A stretch of 64,000 nt of DNA, taken from the NCBI RefSeq assembly GCF_000308855.1, contig NZ_BAGM01000032.1:1-64000 (forward strand), in the 5' to 3' direction. Each line of letters starts with the position of its first letter. The first letter of the stretch is position 1. Under the pieces are notes generated by a model. That model saw only the letters and a list, made by a program, of their open reading frames with translations, was not told the origin of the DNA and made no database searches. The stretch comes from Nocardia veterana NBRC 100344 (lineage in GTDB: Bacteria > Actinomycetota > Actinomycetes > Mycobacteriales > Mycobacteriaceae). This document shows positions 8,986 through 17,498 of the stretch, one piece after another. The translations under genes were made by a program, and so were the position numbers.

Positions 8986-10989
8986 TCATCGGAAGGTCCT
9001 GCGATAGGCCAGTTCCGTGCGCGCGGCGGCGGATACCGGCGGCAGGACCAGAATGTGGGCGGGTGCGCGCACCGGATCCAGTCGCACGTAATTGGTCTGG
9101 CCCCAGTGGTATTCCTCGCCGGTGAGTTCGTCGCGGACGGTCGGGCGATCGTGCCATTCGCGCCCGATGGCCGGCAGGTCGAGCGAGATCATCCCGTCTT
9201 CGGCACCGAACGGGTTGAGGTTCACCACGATCAGCACCGCGTCGCCGGAGGCGGGATCCACCTTCGAATACGCCAGCACGGCCGGGTTGTCGACGTGGTG
9301 AAAGGCGATGCAGCGCAACTGCTGTAGCGCGGGATGGGCGCGGCGGATCTCGTTCAGCCGGGTGACGAACGGGGCCAGTGATTCACCCCGCTCCGCGGCC
9401 TCGGCGAAGCGCCGTGGTCGCAGTTGATACTTCTCCGAGTCGAGGTATTCCTCGCTACCGGGCCGCACCGCCTGGTGTTCGAACAGTTCGAATCCGGAGT
9501 ACATCCCCCAGCTCGGTCCCAGCGTCGCCGCCAGCACCGCGCGGATCGCGAACATGCCGGGGCCGCCGTGCTGCAGACTCTCGTGCAGGATGTCCGGGGT
9601 GTTGACGAACAAGTTGGGCCGGGCCTCGTCGGCCTTGGCGGCGAGTTCGCGGCCGAATTCGGCCAATTCGTGTGCGGTGGTGCGCCAGGTGAAATATGTG
9701 TAGGACTGCGAGAATCCGCGCCGAGCCAGGCCGTAGAGGCGGGCCGGACGGGTGAACGCCTCGGACAGGAAGATCACGTCCGGATCGGTCCGGCGGACCT
9801 GCGCGAGCAGCCACTCCCAGAAGTCCGCGGGCTTGGTGTGCGGATTGTCGACGCGGAAGATCTTGACGCCCAGGGCGATCCAGTGCCGGACGACGCCGAG
9901 CACGGCGGCGTAGAGCCCGTCGGGATCGTTGTCGAAGTCCAGTGGGTAGATGTCCTGATACTTCTTCGGTGGATTCTCGGCGAAGGCGATCGTGCCGTCG
10001 GGCAGGGTGGTGAACCATTCGGGGTGGCTGCGCACCCACGGATGGTCCGGCGCGCACTGCAGAGCCAGATCCAGCGCTACCTCGAGTCCGAGTTCTGTTG
10101 CGGCGGAGACGAATGCGACGAAGTCGGCCTCGGTGCCGAGCCGGGGATGGATCGCATCGTGGCCGCCGTCGGCCGAGCCGATCGCCCACGGGGAGCCGAC
10201 GTCGTCCGGGCCGCAGGTGAGAGAGTTGTTGGGGCCCTTGCGGTTCACCGTGCCGATGGGATGGATCGGGGGCAGATAGACCACGTCGAATCCCATCGCC
10301 GCGATGCGGGGCAGCTCCTCGATCGCGGTGGCGAAGGTTCCGTGGACCGGATTGCCGTCGTCGTCCCAGCCGCCGGTGGAGCGGGGAAAGAATTCGTACC
10401 AGGCGCCGACCAGTGCGCGGCGGCGTTCGACCAGTACGGTGTGGGCCGGACCGCGGGTGACCAGTTCGCGCAGCGGTGTTTCCCGCAGGATGTCGGCGAC
10501 CTCGGCGCCGAAGGCGGGGGCGACGCGTGCCGGTAGTTGGGCGTCGCTGCGCAGCGCGGCCGCGGCGGCGCGCAGGATCTCCCACTGCCGCTTGGGTACC
10601 GCCTGCGCGGCCCGTTCGAACAACCGGGCGCCGATTTCGAGGTCGTTGGCCAGATCGGCCGCACTCTGGCCGACGGCGAGTTTCGCCTCCACCGCGGCCC
10701 GCCAGCCGGTGATCGGATCGCTCCAGCCTTCGATGCGAAACGTCCACAGGCCCGGGGTGTTCGGGGTGAAGACGGCGTTGAACACGTCCGGTTCGAACTC
10801 CGGCGCCATCCGGATGCGCTGGGTGCGCCCGCCGCCGGGTCCGCGCACGGCCAGCGTGGCCGCCACCGCGTCGTGGCCTTCGCGCCACACCACGGCACGG
10901 ACCGGGAAGACCTCGCCGACCACGGCTTTGGCCGGATATCCGCCCGCGATGGCAGGGGCGGTGTCATCGATGGCGATGCGACCGGTCAC
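8986..10989 (-). CDS. glgE: Alpha-1,4-glucan:maltose-1-phosphate maltosyltransferase
   Basis: GlgE transfers maltose from alpha-maltose-1-phosphate to the growing alpha-1,4-glucan, the elongation step of the actinobacterial GlgE pathway. The 667-residue protein carries an N-terminal beta-sandwich, a helical dimerisation segment and a GH13_3 barrel. The nucleophile Asp is near residue 380 ([10 protein letters not shown]) and the acid/base Glu near 409 (LSEAFTRP). The GTG start is supported by TACGGT seven bases upstream. It is the first gene of the glgE-glgB operon. Maltose-1-phosphate must be supplied by genes outside the window. Confidence 0.97.
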   Translation of the reverse strand: MTGRIAIDDTAPAIAGGYPAKAVVGEVFPVRAVVWREGHDAVAATLAVRGPGGGRTQRIRMAPEFEPDVFNAVFTPNTPGLWTFRIEGWSDPITGWRAAVEAKLAVGQSAADLANDLEIGARLFERAAQAVPKRQWEILRAAAAALRSDAQLPARVAPAFGAEVADILRETPLRELVTRGPAHTVLVERRRALVGAWYEFFPRSTGGWDDDGNPVHGTFATAIEELPRIAAMGFDVVYLPPIHPIGTVNRKGPNNSLTCGPDDVGSPWAIGSADGGHDAIHPRLGTEADFVAFVSAATELGLEVALDLALQCAPDHPWVRSHPEWFTTLPDGTIAFAENPPKKYQDIYPLDFDNDPDGLYAAVLGVVRHWIALGVKIFRVDNPHTKPADFWEWLLAQVRRTDPDVIFLSEAFTRPARLYGLARRGFSQSYTYFTWRTTAHELAEFGRELAAKADEARPNLFVNTPDILHESLQHGGPGMFAIRAVLAATLGPSWGMYSGFELFEHQAVRPGSEEYLDSEKYQLRPRRFAEAAERGESLAPFVTRLNEIRRAHPALQQLRCIAFHHVDNPAVLAYSKVDPASGDAVLIVVNLNPFGAEDGMISLDLPAIGREWHDRPTVRDELTGEEYHWGQTNYVRLDPVRAPAHILVLPPVSAAARTELAYRRTFR

Positions 10990-10996
10990 GGCACCA

Positions 10997-11002
10997 ACCG
11001 TA
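10997..11002 (-). promoter_or_regulatory. -10 element of glgE-glgB (leaderless)
   Basis: On the minus strand TACGGT ends seven bases before the GTG of glgE. Confidence 0.5.
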
Positions 11003-11147
11003 CCGGTAGTCCGCCGGCTGTCCTGCGCATGCGGTCCGGGGTGCGGCGATTGCGGGCCCGCGGTCGGCCGTGGCAGACTTTCCGGGGCGCTGGTTCCGTT
11101 TTTGGCGCCGCGGATTCGAGATGAGCACCGAACGAGAGGAATCGCGC

Positions 11148-11909
11148 ATGACGGCAGTGCAGGGCGCCACGGTGGAGATCAGCACGCCCGACGGCGTGGC
11201 CGATGCCTACCTGACGCATCCCGACGACGGTGGGCGTCACCCCGGGGTGCTGCTGTACATGGACGCCTTCGGCCTGCGTTCGAGCCTGCGGGCGCTCGCC
11301 GACGACATCGCCGCCGCGGGCTGTACGGTCCTGGTACCCAACGTCTTCTATCGACACGGCCCCGCGCCCGTCGTGGAGTTGCCCGAATACATCGACCCGG
11401 ACGAGCGGCCCGAACTGTTTCGCGCCCTCGGCCCGATGATCCACGAGCTCACTCGCGAGGTCGCCGTCCGGGACGCCGGCGCCTACCTGGATCGGCTGAC
11501 GCGTTGCGAGTACACGGCACCCGGGCCGATCGGAACTGCCGGCTATTGCATGGGTGGCCGCCTGGCGCTCTATACCGCCGCCGCCTTCGGTGACCGGATC
11601 GCGGCCGCGGCCGGATTCCACACCGGGGGATTGGTCGTCGACGGGCCCGACAGTCCGCATCGCGTCCTCGGCACCGTCACGGCCGAACTGTACTTCGGCC
11701 ATGCGGACGCGGATCCTTCCCTGCCGCCGGAGCAGATCGAGCAATTCGACCAGGCACTGGCCGCGGCCGGACTTCGCTATCGCACCGAGGTCTATCCCGG
11801 TGCCCACCACGGCTACACCCAGTCCGATACGTCGGCCTACGACCGGGCGGCAGACGAGCGGCACCGTCGCGAACTACTGGGTCTGCTCGACCGCACCCTC
11901 CGCGGCTGA
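11148..11909 (+). CDS. Dienelactone hydrolase family protein
   Basis: This is a 253-residue alpha/beta hydrolase of the dienelactone-hydrolase type. The nucleophile elbow is Gly-Tyr-Cys-Met-Gly-Gly, giving a Cys nucleophile. An Asp in GHADAD and a His in AHHGYT complete the triad. Classical members open the lactone ring in chlorocatechol degradation, but many paralogues act on unknown esters. The ATG is chosen because GAGAGGA ends seven bases before it; an upstream ATG in frame lacks such a site. It lies between divergent glgE and glgP without an obvious metabolic link to them. Confidence 0.85.
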   Translation: MTAVQGATVEISTPDGVADAYLTHPDDGGRHPGVLLYMDAFGLRSSLRALADDIAAAGCTVLVPNVFYRHGPAPVVELPEYIDPDERPELFRALGPMIHELTREVAVRDAGAYLDRLTRCEYTAPGPIGTAGYCMGGRLALYTAAAFGDRIAAAAGFHTGGLVVDGPDSPHRVLGTVTAELYFGHADADPSLPPEQIEQFDQALAAAGLRYRTEVYPGAHHGYTQSDTSAYDRAADERHRRELLGLLDRTLRG

Positions 11910-11981
11910 CCCGGGTCCTCCGGGCCTGGTCAGCACGCTGGTTCCGGATCGTCGTGCGGTAGGTGGGCGGCCGTCGCCGTG

Positions 11982-11987
11982 TAGGGT
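11982..11987 (+). promoter_or_regulatory. -10 element of glgP (leaderless)
   Basis: TAGGGT ends seven bases before the GTG of glgP. Confidence 0.5.
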
Positions 11988-11994
11988 CTACCCG

Positions 11995-14661
11995 GTGAAG
12001 GCTTTGCGTCGTTTCACCGTCCGTGCCCATCTGCCGCAGCGGTTGGCCGCCCTCGGTGAGCTGGCCGCCAATCTCCGGTGGTCCTGGCACGGGCCGACCC
12101 AGGACGTGTTCGCACAGCTGGATCCAGAACTCTGGGTGCGGGTGGGCCGTGACCCGGTACGGATGCTCGGCGAGGTGGCGGCGCACCGCCTCGACGAATT
12201 GGCCGCCGACCCGGACTATCAGCGCGTCGTCGACGCCGCCGCGGCCGACCTGCGGGACTACCTGACCCGGCCGCGCTGGTTCGGCGACTCCCTCGCGGGT
12301 GACCAGGTGCGCGACGAGCCGGCGTCGGTGCCGCGCGGGATCGCCTATTTCTCGATGGAATTCGGTGTCTCCGAAGTGCTGCCGAACTACTCCGGCGGGC
12401 TGGGGATCCTGGCGGGCGACCATTTGAAAGCGGCGTCGGACCTCGGCTTGCCGTTGATCGGGGTCGGCCTGCTCTATCGGTCGGGCTATTTCCGGCAGTC
12501 GCTGACCGCCGACGGGTGGCAGGCCGAACGCTACCCCGACCTGGACCCTCAGGGGTTGCCGCTCCGCCTGCTCACCGAGGAGGGGGCGCCGGTACTCATC
12601 CATGTGCCGATGCCCGAGGGGCGGGTGCTGCGCGCGCGGGTGTGGATCGCGCAGGTGGGCCGAATTCCGTTGCTGCTGCTGGATTCCGATATCGCCGACA
12701 ACGATCCGGAACTGCGCGCGGTGACCGACCGGCTCTACGGCGGTGACCAGGACCATCGCATCAAACAGGAGATTTTGGCGGGAATCGGCGGCGTACGGGC
12801 GGTGCGCGCCTACACGCACGCGCGCGGCCTGCCCGATCCGGACGTCTGGCATATGAACGAGGGCCACGCGGGCTTTCTGGGGATCGAGCGCATTCGCGAA
12901 TACATGTCCGCCGGTATGGATTTCGAGTCGGCGCTGGTGGCGGTGCGGGCGGCGACGGTGTTCACCACCCATACGCCGGTGCCCGCCGGTATCGATCGGT
13001 TCGCGGCCGGACTGGTGCGGCGATACTTCGGCGGTGCGCACGGGGACCGCGAATCTCCGCTGCTGCCAGGGGTTTCCGTGGACCGGATCCTGGCGCTGGG
13101 CCGGGAAGCGGATCCGGCGGTGTTCAACATGGCCCACCTCGGGCTGCGACTCGCCCAGCGCGCCAACGGCGTGTCGAAGCTGCACGGCGAGGTCAGCCGG
13201 CAGATGTTCGCGCCGCTGTGGCCCGGATTCGATGCCGCGGAGGTGCCGATCGGATCGGTGACCAACGGCGTGCACGCCCCCACGTGGGCGGCGCGGGAAT
13301 GGCTCGAGACCGCGGCGCGAGCGACGGATACCGCGGCGGCAGTAGCGGACCCGGCCGCGGCGGACCTCCCAGCGGAAACCGCCCGCGCGGCGGCCGGCAC
13401 CGAACCGGTCGCGCAGGCGTACGGGTGGGCGCGGCTGAGCGAGGTGGATCTGCGTGACCTGTGGGACACCCGCAACACCCTGCGGGCGGTCCTGGTCGAA
13501 GAAGTGCGTCGGCGGCTGCGCGCCTCGTGGCTCGAACGCGGCGCGGCGCCGGCCGAATTGGCTTGGGTGGACGACGTTTTCGATCCGACGGTACTGACCG
13601 TCGGGTTCGCGCGCCGGGTGCCGACGTACAAGCGGCTCACGCTGATGCTGCGCGACCCCGACCGGCTGCGGGCCCTGTTGCTCGACCGCGAACGCCCCGT
13701 ACAACTGGTGGTCGCCGGCAAGAGTCATCCGGCCGACGACGGCGGGAAAGCGCTCATCCAGCAGATCGTGCGGTTCGCCGACGACCCCGCGGTACGCCAC
13801 CGCATCGTCTTCCTGCCCGACTACGACATGTCGATGGCCCGCTATCTGTACTGGGGTTGCGATGTGTGGCTGAACAATCCGTTGCGCCCGCTCGAGGCGT
13901 GCGGCACCTCGGGAATGAAGGCGGCGCTCAACGGCGGGCTCAACCTGTCCATCCGCGACGGCTGGTGGGACGAGATGTACGACGGCGACAACGGCTGGGC
14001 CATCCCGACCGCCGACGGCGTGCGCGACGAGCACCGGCGCGACGATCTGGAGGCCGCCGCCCTGTACGAGATGCTGGAACGGTCGGTCCTGCCGCGGTTC
14101 TACGAGCGGGACGCCGCCGATCTGCCGGTGCGCTGGATGGAAATGGTGCGCCACACCCTGCGCAGCCTCGGGCCGAAGGTGCAGGCTACACGCATGGTGT
14201 GCGACTACACGACCGGCTACTACGTTCCGGCCGCCACCTCGTACGCGGCGGTGGCCCGCGACGACTACGCCGGTGCGCGAGAACTGGCCGAGTTCCGCCG
14301 CCGCCTCGATTCGGTCTGGCCGCAGGTGAAGGTGGTCCAGGTCGACAGTTCGGGGCTGGCCGACATTCCGGTGATCGGCGCCGAGTTGTCCTTGCGGGCG
14401 CGGATCGACCTGGCCGGTCTGGCGCCCAGCGATGTGGCGGTGCAGGCGGTACTGGGCCGGGTATCACCCGACGACGAGCTCACCGATCCGGTCATCGTCG
14501 AGATGGACCACGTCGCAAGCGATTCCGGCACCGAGCTGTATGCGGTGAGCACGCCGCTGCCGCGCTCGGGCGCCGTCGGATACACCGTGCGGATCCTGCC
14601 GCGGCACCGCTTGCTGTCCGGACCGGCGGAACTGGGGTTGGTCGCCGCCGCCGCTCCGTAG
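11995..14661 (+). CDS. glgP: Alpha-glucan phosphorylase
   Basis: GlgP releases glucose-1-phosphate from the non-reducing ends of alpha-1,4-glucan, using pyridoxal phosphate. The 888-residue protein shows an N-terminal segment with ANLRWSWHG, the substrate loop around GITYF-type residues (GIAYFSMEFG), and the PLP lysine near residue 642 in GTSGMKAALNGG. A low-complexity Ala-rich insertion is present near residues 440-470. The GTG start matches the -10 element upstream. Much longer readings in the same frame enter the upstream gene and were discarded. It is transcribed away from the glgE-glgB operon. Confidence 0.95.
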   Translation: MKALRRFTVRAHLPQRLAALGELAANLRWSWHGPTQDVFAQLDPELWVRVGRDPVRMLGEVAAHRLDELAADPDYQRVVDAAAADLRDYLTRPRWFGDSLAGDQVRDEPASVPRGIAYFSMEFGVSEVLPNYSGGLGILAGDHLKAASDLGLPLIGVGLLYRSGYFRQSLTADGWQAERYPDLDPQGLPLRLLTEEGAPVLIHVPMPEGRVLRARVWIAQVGRIPLLLLDSDIADNDPELRAVTDRLYGGDQDHRIKQEILAGIGGVRAVRAYTHARGLPDPDVWHMNEGHAGFLGIERIREYMSAGMDFESALVAVRAATVFTTHTPVPAGIDRFAAGLVRRYFGGAHGDRESPLLPGVSVDRILALGREADPAVFNMAHLGLRLAQRANGVSKLHGEVSRQMFAPLWPGFDAAEVPIGSVTNGVHAPTWAAREWLETAARATDTAAAVADPAAADLPAETARAAAGTEPVAQAYGWARLSEVDLRDLWDTRNTLRAVLVEEVRRRLRASWLERGAAPAELAWVDDVFDPTVLTVGFARRVPTYKRLTLMLRDPDRLRALLLDRERPVQLVVAGKSHPADDGGKALIQQIVRFADDPAVRHRIVFLPDYDMSMARYLYWGCDVWLNNPLRPLEACGTSGMKAALNGGLNLSIRDGWWDEMYDGDNGWAIPTADGVRDEHRRDDLEAAALYEMLERSVLPRFYERDAADLPVRWMEMVRHTLRSLGPKVQATRMVCDYTTGYYVPAATSYAAVARDDYAGARELAEFRRRLDSVWPQVKVVQVDSSGLADIPVIGAELSLRARIDLAGLAPSDVAVQAVLGRVSPDDELTDPVIVEMDHVASDSGTELYAVSTPLPRSGAVGYTVRILPRHRLLSGPAELGLVAAAAP

Positions 14662-14735
14662 TACTGGTCTTTCTCGAGCGATCTGTAAGTCCGCGAGCGC
14701 ATCCTCGTTCAGGAACGAACGGGAGGAATGCCGAT

Positions 14736-15179
14736 ATGCCGGACGATCACGAACACGGCCTCACGAGCGAATCCGGGTCGCATCCGGTGCTCGCTGTCGA
14801 TGTCGCCGCGCCGCTGCGGGTCGCTGCCGCGACGCTGATGGCCCTGGTTCCCGAGGTCGTGGTCGACGGGGTGGTGCGGGCGCGCGGCTGGGGGAATTGG
14901 CTGATTCCGGTGTCGGCGGGGCGGCATCAGGTCCGGATTCACATCGATCGCTTCGGGGTACTGCTGCATCCGGCGCAGTTGGTGGTGACGGTCGATCCGG
15001 GGGAACGCGTACCGATCCACTACCGCATGCCGGCGAGCGGTTTCGCCTCCGCGTCGATCGGCACCACACCGCAGCGTGCCCGCGGTGGCGGGCGCCTGGT
15101 GGCCGTGCTGCTGGTTCCGGTGCTGCTGGTGCCGATCCTCGTCACGGTCGCGGCGGTGCTGGCCCTGTTGCTCGCGTAG
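14736..15179 (+). CDS. Membrane-anchored protein of unknown function
   Basis: The 147-residue protein starts at an ATG eight bases after GGGAGGA. Residues about 15-115 form a predicted beta-rich soluble domain with repeated Val/His/Arg strands (WGNWLIPVSAGRHQVRI, then VTVDPGERVPIHYRMP), followed by an Arg/Gly linker and one C-terminal transmembrane helix of about 25 Val/Leu/Ala residues. This topology fits a tail-anchored protein with its domain in the cytoplasm. I do not recognise the family. It lies between glgP and the purine permease on the same strand. Confidence 0.7.
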   Translation: MPDDHEHGLTSESGSHPVLAVDVAAPLRVAAATLMALVPEVVVDGVVRARGWGNWLIPVSAGRHQVRIHIDRFGVLLHPAQLVVTVDPGERVPIHYRMPASGFASASIGTTPQRARGGGRLVAVLLVPVLLVPILVTVAAVLALLLA

Positions 15180-15309
15180 CAGGTAGGACCGCCGATCGAG
15201 CACCGTGATTTGCCGCATGTTCGCCGGTCTGAATGGCATCCGGCAGGCCCGGCCCGTTACGGTTCCCTCGGCACAGTCCGATCGTCCGCGCAAGGGTGGA
15301 GAACAACTG

Positions 15310-16671
15310 ATGAGCATCGACGTCCTGTCGCGGTCGCGCGGGCGCATCGACGCCTACTTCGGCGTCGCGCGGCACGGGTCGACCATGAAGCGCGAACTCA
15401 TGGCCGGCACGGTGACCTTTCTCGCGATGTCCTATGTCCTCGCGGTCAATCCGTCGGTGCTCGGTGATCACGGTCAGCTCGGTGCCCGCGGCATCCCCAC
15501 CCAGGCGGTGTTCACCGCGACCGCGGTGGCGGCGGTGGTCGGCACGTTGGTGATGGGGGTGTGGGCCCGGTATCCGATCGCGCTCGCGCCGGGGATGGGG
15601 CTCAACGCCTTCTTCGCCTATTCGGTCGTGCTCGGCATGGGTATCGACTGGCAGGTCGCGCTGTCCGGGACGTTGTTGTCGGGCATCATCTTCTTCGTCC
15701 TCGCGGTGACCAAGGTGCGCGAGAAGATCATCGATGCGATTCCGCTCCAGCTCAAACTGTCCGTCGGCGCCGGCATCGGGATGTTCGTCGCATTTCTCGG
15801 ACTCAAGAACGCCGGCATCGTGGTCTCCGATCCGGCGACCTTCGTCCACCTGGGGGATTTCACCAAGGGCACCACGCTGCTCGCACTGTTCGGGCTGCTG
15901 CTGACCGTGGTCTTCCTCGTCCTCGGCTGGCACGGTGCGGTGCTGTACGGCATCGTGTGCACGACCGTGGTCGGTATCGTCAGCGGGCTGGTGCATCTGC
16001 CGCATCAGGTGGTGGCGCTGCCGCACGGACTCGACCAGACCTTCGGCCAGGCGATCGTCCACCTGCCGGACGCGTTCACCGGACAGATGGCGATCGTCGT
16101 GCTGACCATGCTGTTCGTCGACTTCTTCGATGCCTCGGGGACCCTGATCGGTATCGCCAACCAGGCCGGCCTGTTGGGGGCCGACGGCAAGCTGCCGCGG
16201 GCCGCGCAGGCGCTGGCCGCCGATTCCATCGGCACGGCCGCCGGTGCGGTGATCGGTACCTCGACCACCACCGCCTACGTCGAATCGACCGCGGGTGTCA
16301 GTGCCGGCGGGCGGACCGGGCTGACGGCGGTCTCCACGGCCGGCTGGTTCCTGGCCGCGATGTTCTTCTTCCCGATCTTCGCGGTGGTCGCGGATGTGCC
16401 CGCGGTGACCGCGCCGGCCCTGATCGTGGTGGGCGTGCTGATGTCCCGCGCGCTGGGCGACATCGATTGGGGCAAGCTGGAATACGCCATTCCGGCGTTC
16501 ATCACCGTGATCATGATGCCGTTGACGTACTCCATCGCGAACGGGATCGCGATGGGACTGACCTTCTATCCGGTGGTCATGCTGGCCCGTCGGCGTGGCC
16601 GCGAGGTTCACCCGGTGATGTGGGTGCTGATGGCGATCTTCCTGGCATATTTCTTCTTCCTCGCCGATTAG
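15310..16671 (+). CDS. NCS2-family nucleobase permease (AzgA-like)
   Basis: The 453-residue integral membrane protein belongs to the nucleobase/cation symporter-2 group, and the signatures MGLNAFFAY, FFDASGTL and STTTAYVES point to the AzgA/PbuG guanine-hypoxanthine-adenine subfamily. Around 12-14 helices are visible. A GGAG site eight bases upstream supports the ATG. No purine riboswitch is evident in the short upstream region. Substrate choice among hypoxanthine, guanine and adenine cannot be settled from sequence. Confidence 0.9.
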   Translation: MSIDVLSRSRGRIDAYFGVARHGSTMKRELMAGTVTFLAMSYVLAVNPSVLGDHGQLGARGIPTQAVFTATAVAAVVGTLVMGVWARYPIALAPGMGLNAFFAYSVVLGMGIDWQVALSGTLLSGIIFFVLAVTKVREKIIDAIPLQLKLSVGAGIGMFVAFLGLKNAGIVVSDPATFVHLGDFTKGTTLLALFGLLLTVVFLVLGWHGAVLYGIVCTTVVGIVSGLVHLPHQVVALPHGLDQTFGQAIVHLPDAFTGQMAIVVLTMLFVDFFDASGTLIGIANQAGLLGADGKLPRAAQALAADSIGTAAGAVIGTSTTTAYVESTAGVSAGGRTGLTAVSTAGWFLAAMFFFPIFAVVADVPAVTAPALIVVGVLMSRALGDIDWGKLEYAIPAFITVIMMPLTYSIANGIAMGLTFYPVVMLARRRGREVHPVMWVLMAIFLAYFFFLAD

Positions 16672-16718
16672 TCCGGATCCGATTCCTCGTCCTACGGAAT
16701 AAGCGTTGAACCGAGGTC

Positions 16719-16741
16719 GGTTAGTCTCCGTATTACTAACC
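16719..16741. promoter_or_regulatory. Operator-like inverted repeat GGTTAGT-N9-ACTAACC
   Basis: Perfect seven-base arms flank nine bases. It lies 54 bases upstream of the doxX-family ATG and abuts a second palindrome. The spacing fits a dimeric winged-helix regulator of MarR or HxlR type, which is inference. Confidence 0.5.
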
Positions 16742-16754
16742 GGACCGCGGTCCG
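16741..16754. promoter_or_regulatory. Perfect 14-bp palindrome CGGACCGCGGTCCG
   Basis: It overlaps the last base of the preceding inverted repeat. Together the two make a 36-bp symmetric control region in front of the doxX-family gene. Confidence 0.5.
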
Positions 16755-16794
16755 ATTTGCTTCGACCAACTAACGAGTGAGGATCACGACGATC

Positions 16795-17325
16795 ATGACC
16801 GCCAATACCGAAACCCGGACTGCCCGACCGCTGGAGTTCCGGACCGGGGCCGATCCGGTCGCCGCCGATACCGGCCTCCTGTTGCTGCGCCTGTTCTTCG
16901 GCGGGCTGCTGTTCGTCCACGGCACGCAGAAGCTGTTCGGCTGGTTCAACGGCTACGGCCTCACCGCGACCGCGGACGGATTCGGGCAGATGGGCTACAA
17001 CCCGGGCAAGTTCTTCGCCGTGCTGGCCGGGCTGTGCGAGGCGGTGGGCGGCGGCCTGCTGTTCCTCGGTCTGTTGACGCCGCTGGCCGCCGCGATCGTG
17101 CTCGGCACGATGATCAACGCGATGAACGTGACGTGGTCCGGCGGGCTGGCCGGCTACGAGAGCGCGCTGCTGTTCGCGGTGGTCGCGGTGGCGCTGGGCT
17201 TCACCGGACCGGGGCGCTTCTCCCTCGACCACGGGCGGGCCTGGCAGCGCAAGGGCATCGTGTGGGGGACCGGAGCCTTCGTGCTCGGCGTCGTCGCCGC
17301 GGTGGTGACCCTGCTGACCAAATAG
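16795..17325 (+). CDS. DoxX-family membrane protein
   Basis: The 176-residue protein has a soluble N-terminus of about 25 residues and four transmembrane helices typical of DoxX (RLFFGGLLFVHGTQKLFGW in helix 1, Gly-rich helices later). DoxX relatives take part in thiol and oxidative-stress responses in mycobacteria (MRC complex with SseA and SodA). The ATG is preferred to a GTG 18 bases earlier because GAGG sits 12 bases before it. Two palindromes immediately upstream suggest control by a dedicated, probably stress-responsive regulator. Confidence 0.85.
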   Translation: MTANTETRTARPLEFRTGADPVAADTGLLLLRLFFGGLLFVHGTQKLFGWFNGYGLTATADGFGQMGYNPGKFFAVLAGLCEAVGGGLLFLGLLTPLAAAIVLGTMINAMNVTWSGGLAGYESALLFAVVAVALGFTGPGRFSLDHGRAWQRKGIVWGTGAFVLGVVAAVVTLLTK

Positions 17326-17346
17326 GCCGGGGTCGGCGGAAAGGAG

Positions 17347-17385
17347 GGTCCCCACGTCGCGTGCAGGGGTCGCGACGCGGGGACC
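17347..17385. terminator. Long hairpin between converging doxX and dinG
   Basis: Two 15-base arms pair with one A-C mismatch around a nine-base loop. The hairpin lies 21 bases after the doxX-family stop and 114 bases after the dinG stop on the other strand, so it can serve as a shared terminator. Confidence 0.65.
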
Positions 17386-17498
17386 TCGGATACTTCCGAT
17401 GTGGGAATTGGGGGTCACCGGAGGTATCGACCGCCAATTTACTTCCGAATAGAAGATCTTTCACTGTGATTGTGGCTGGTGTCACATCACGGTTCGCT

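Noticed and set aside
11554..11994. Long N-terminal extension of glgP
   Set aside because: It would run through the dienelactone hydrolase gene. The GTG at 11995 has a leaderless -10 and gives the normal phosphorylase N-terminus.
11677..14154. Very long reading frame antisense to glgP
   Set aside because: Its composition (His/Arg/Gln/Gly-rich) is that of a shadow of the high-GC coding strand. Similar shadows oppose ctaD (54989-57907) and the permease/doxX region (15142-17418).
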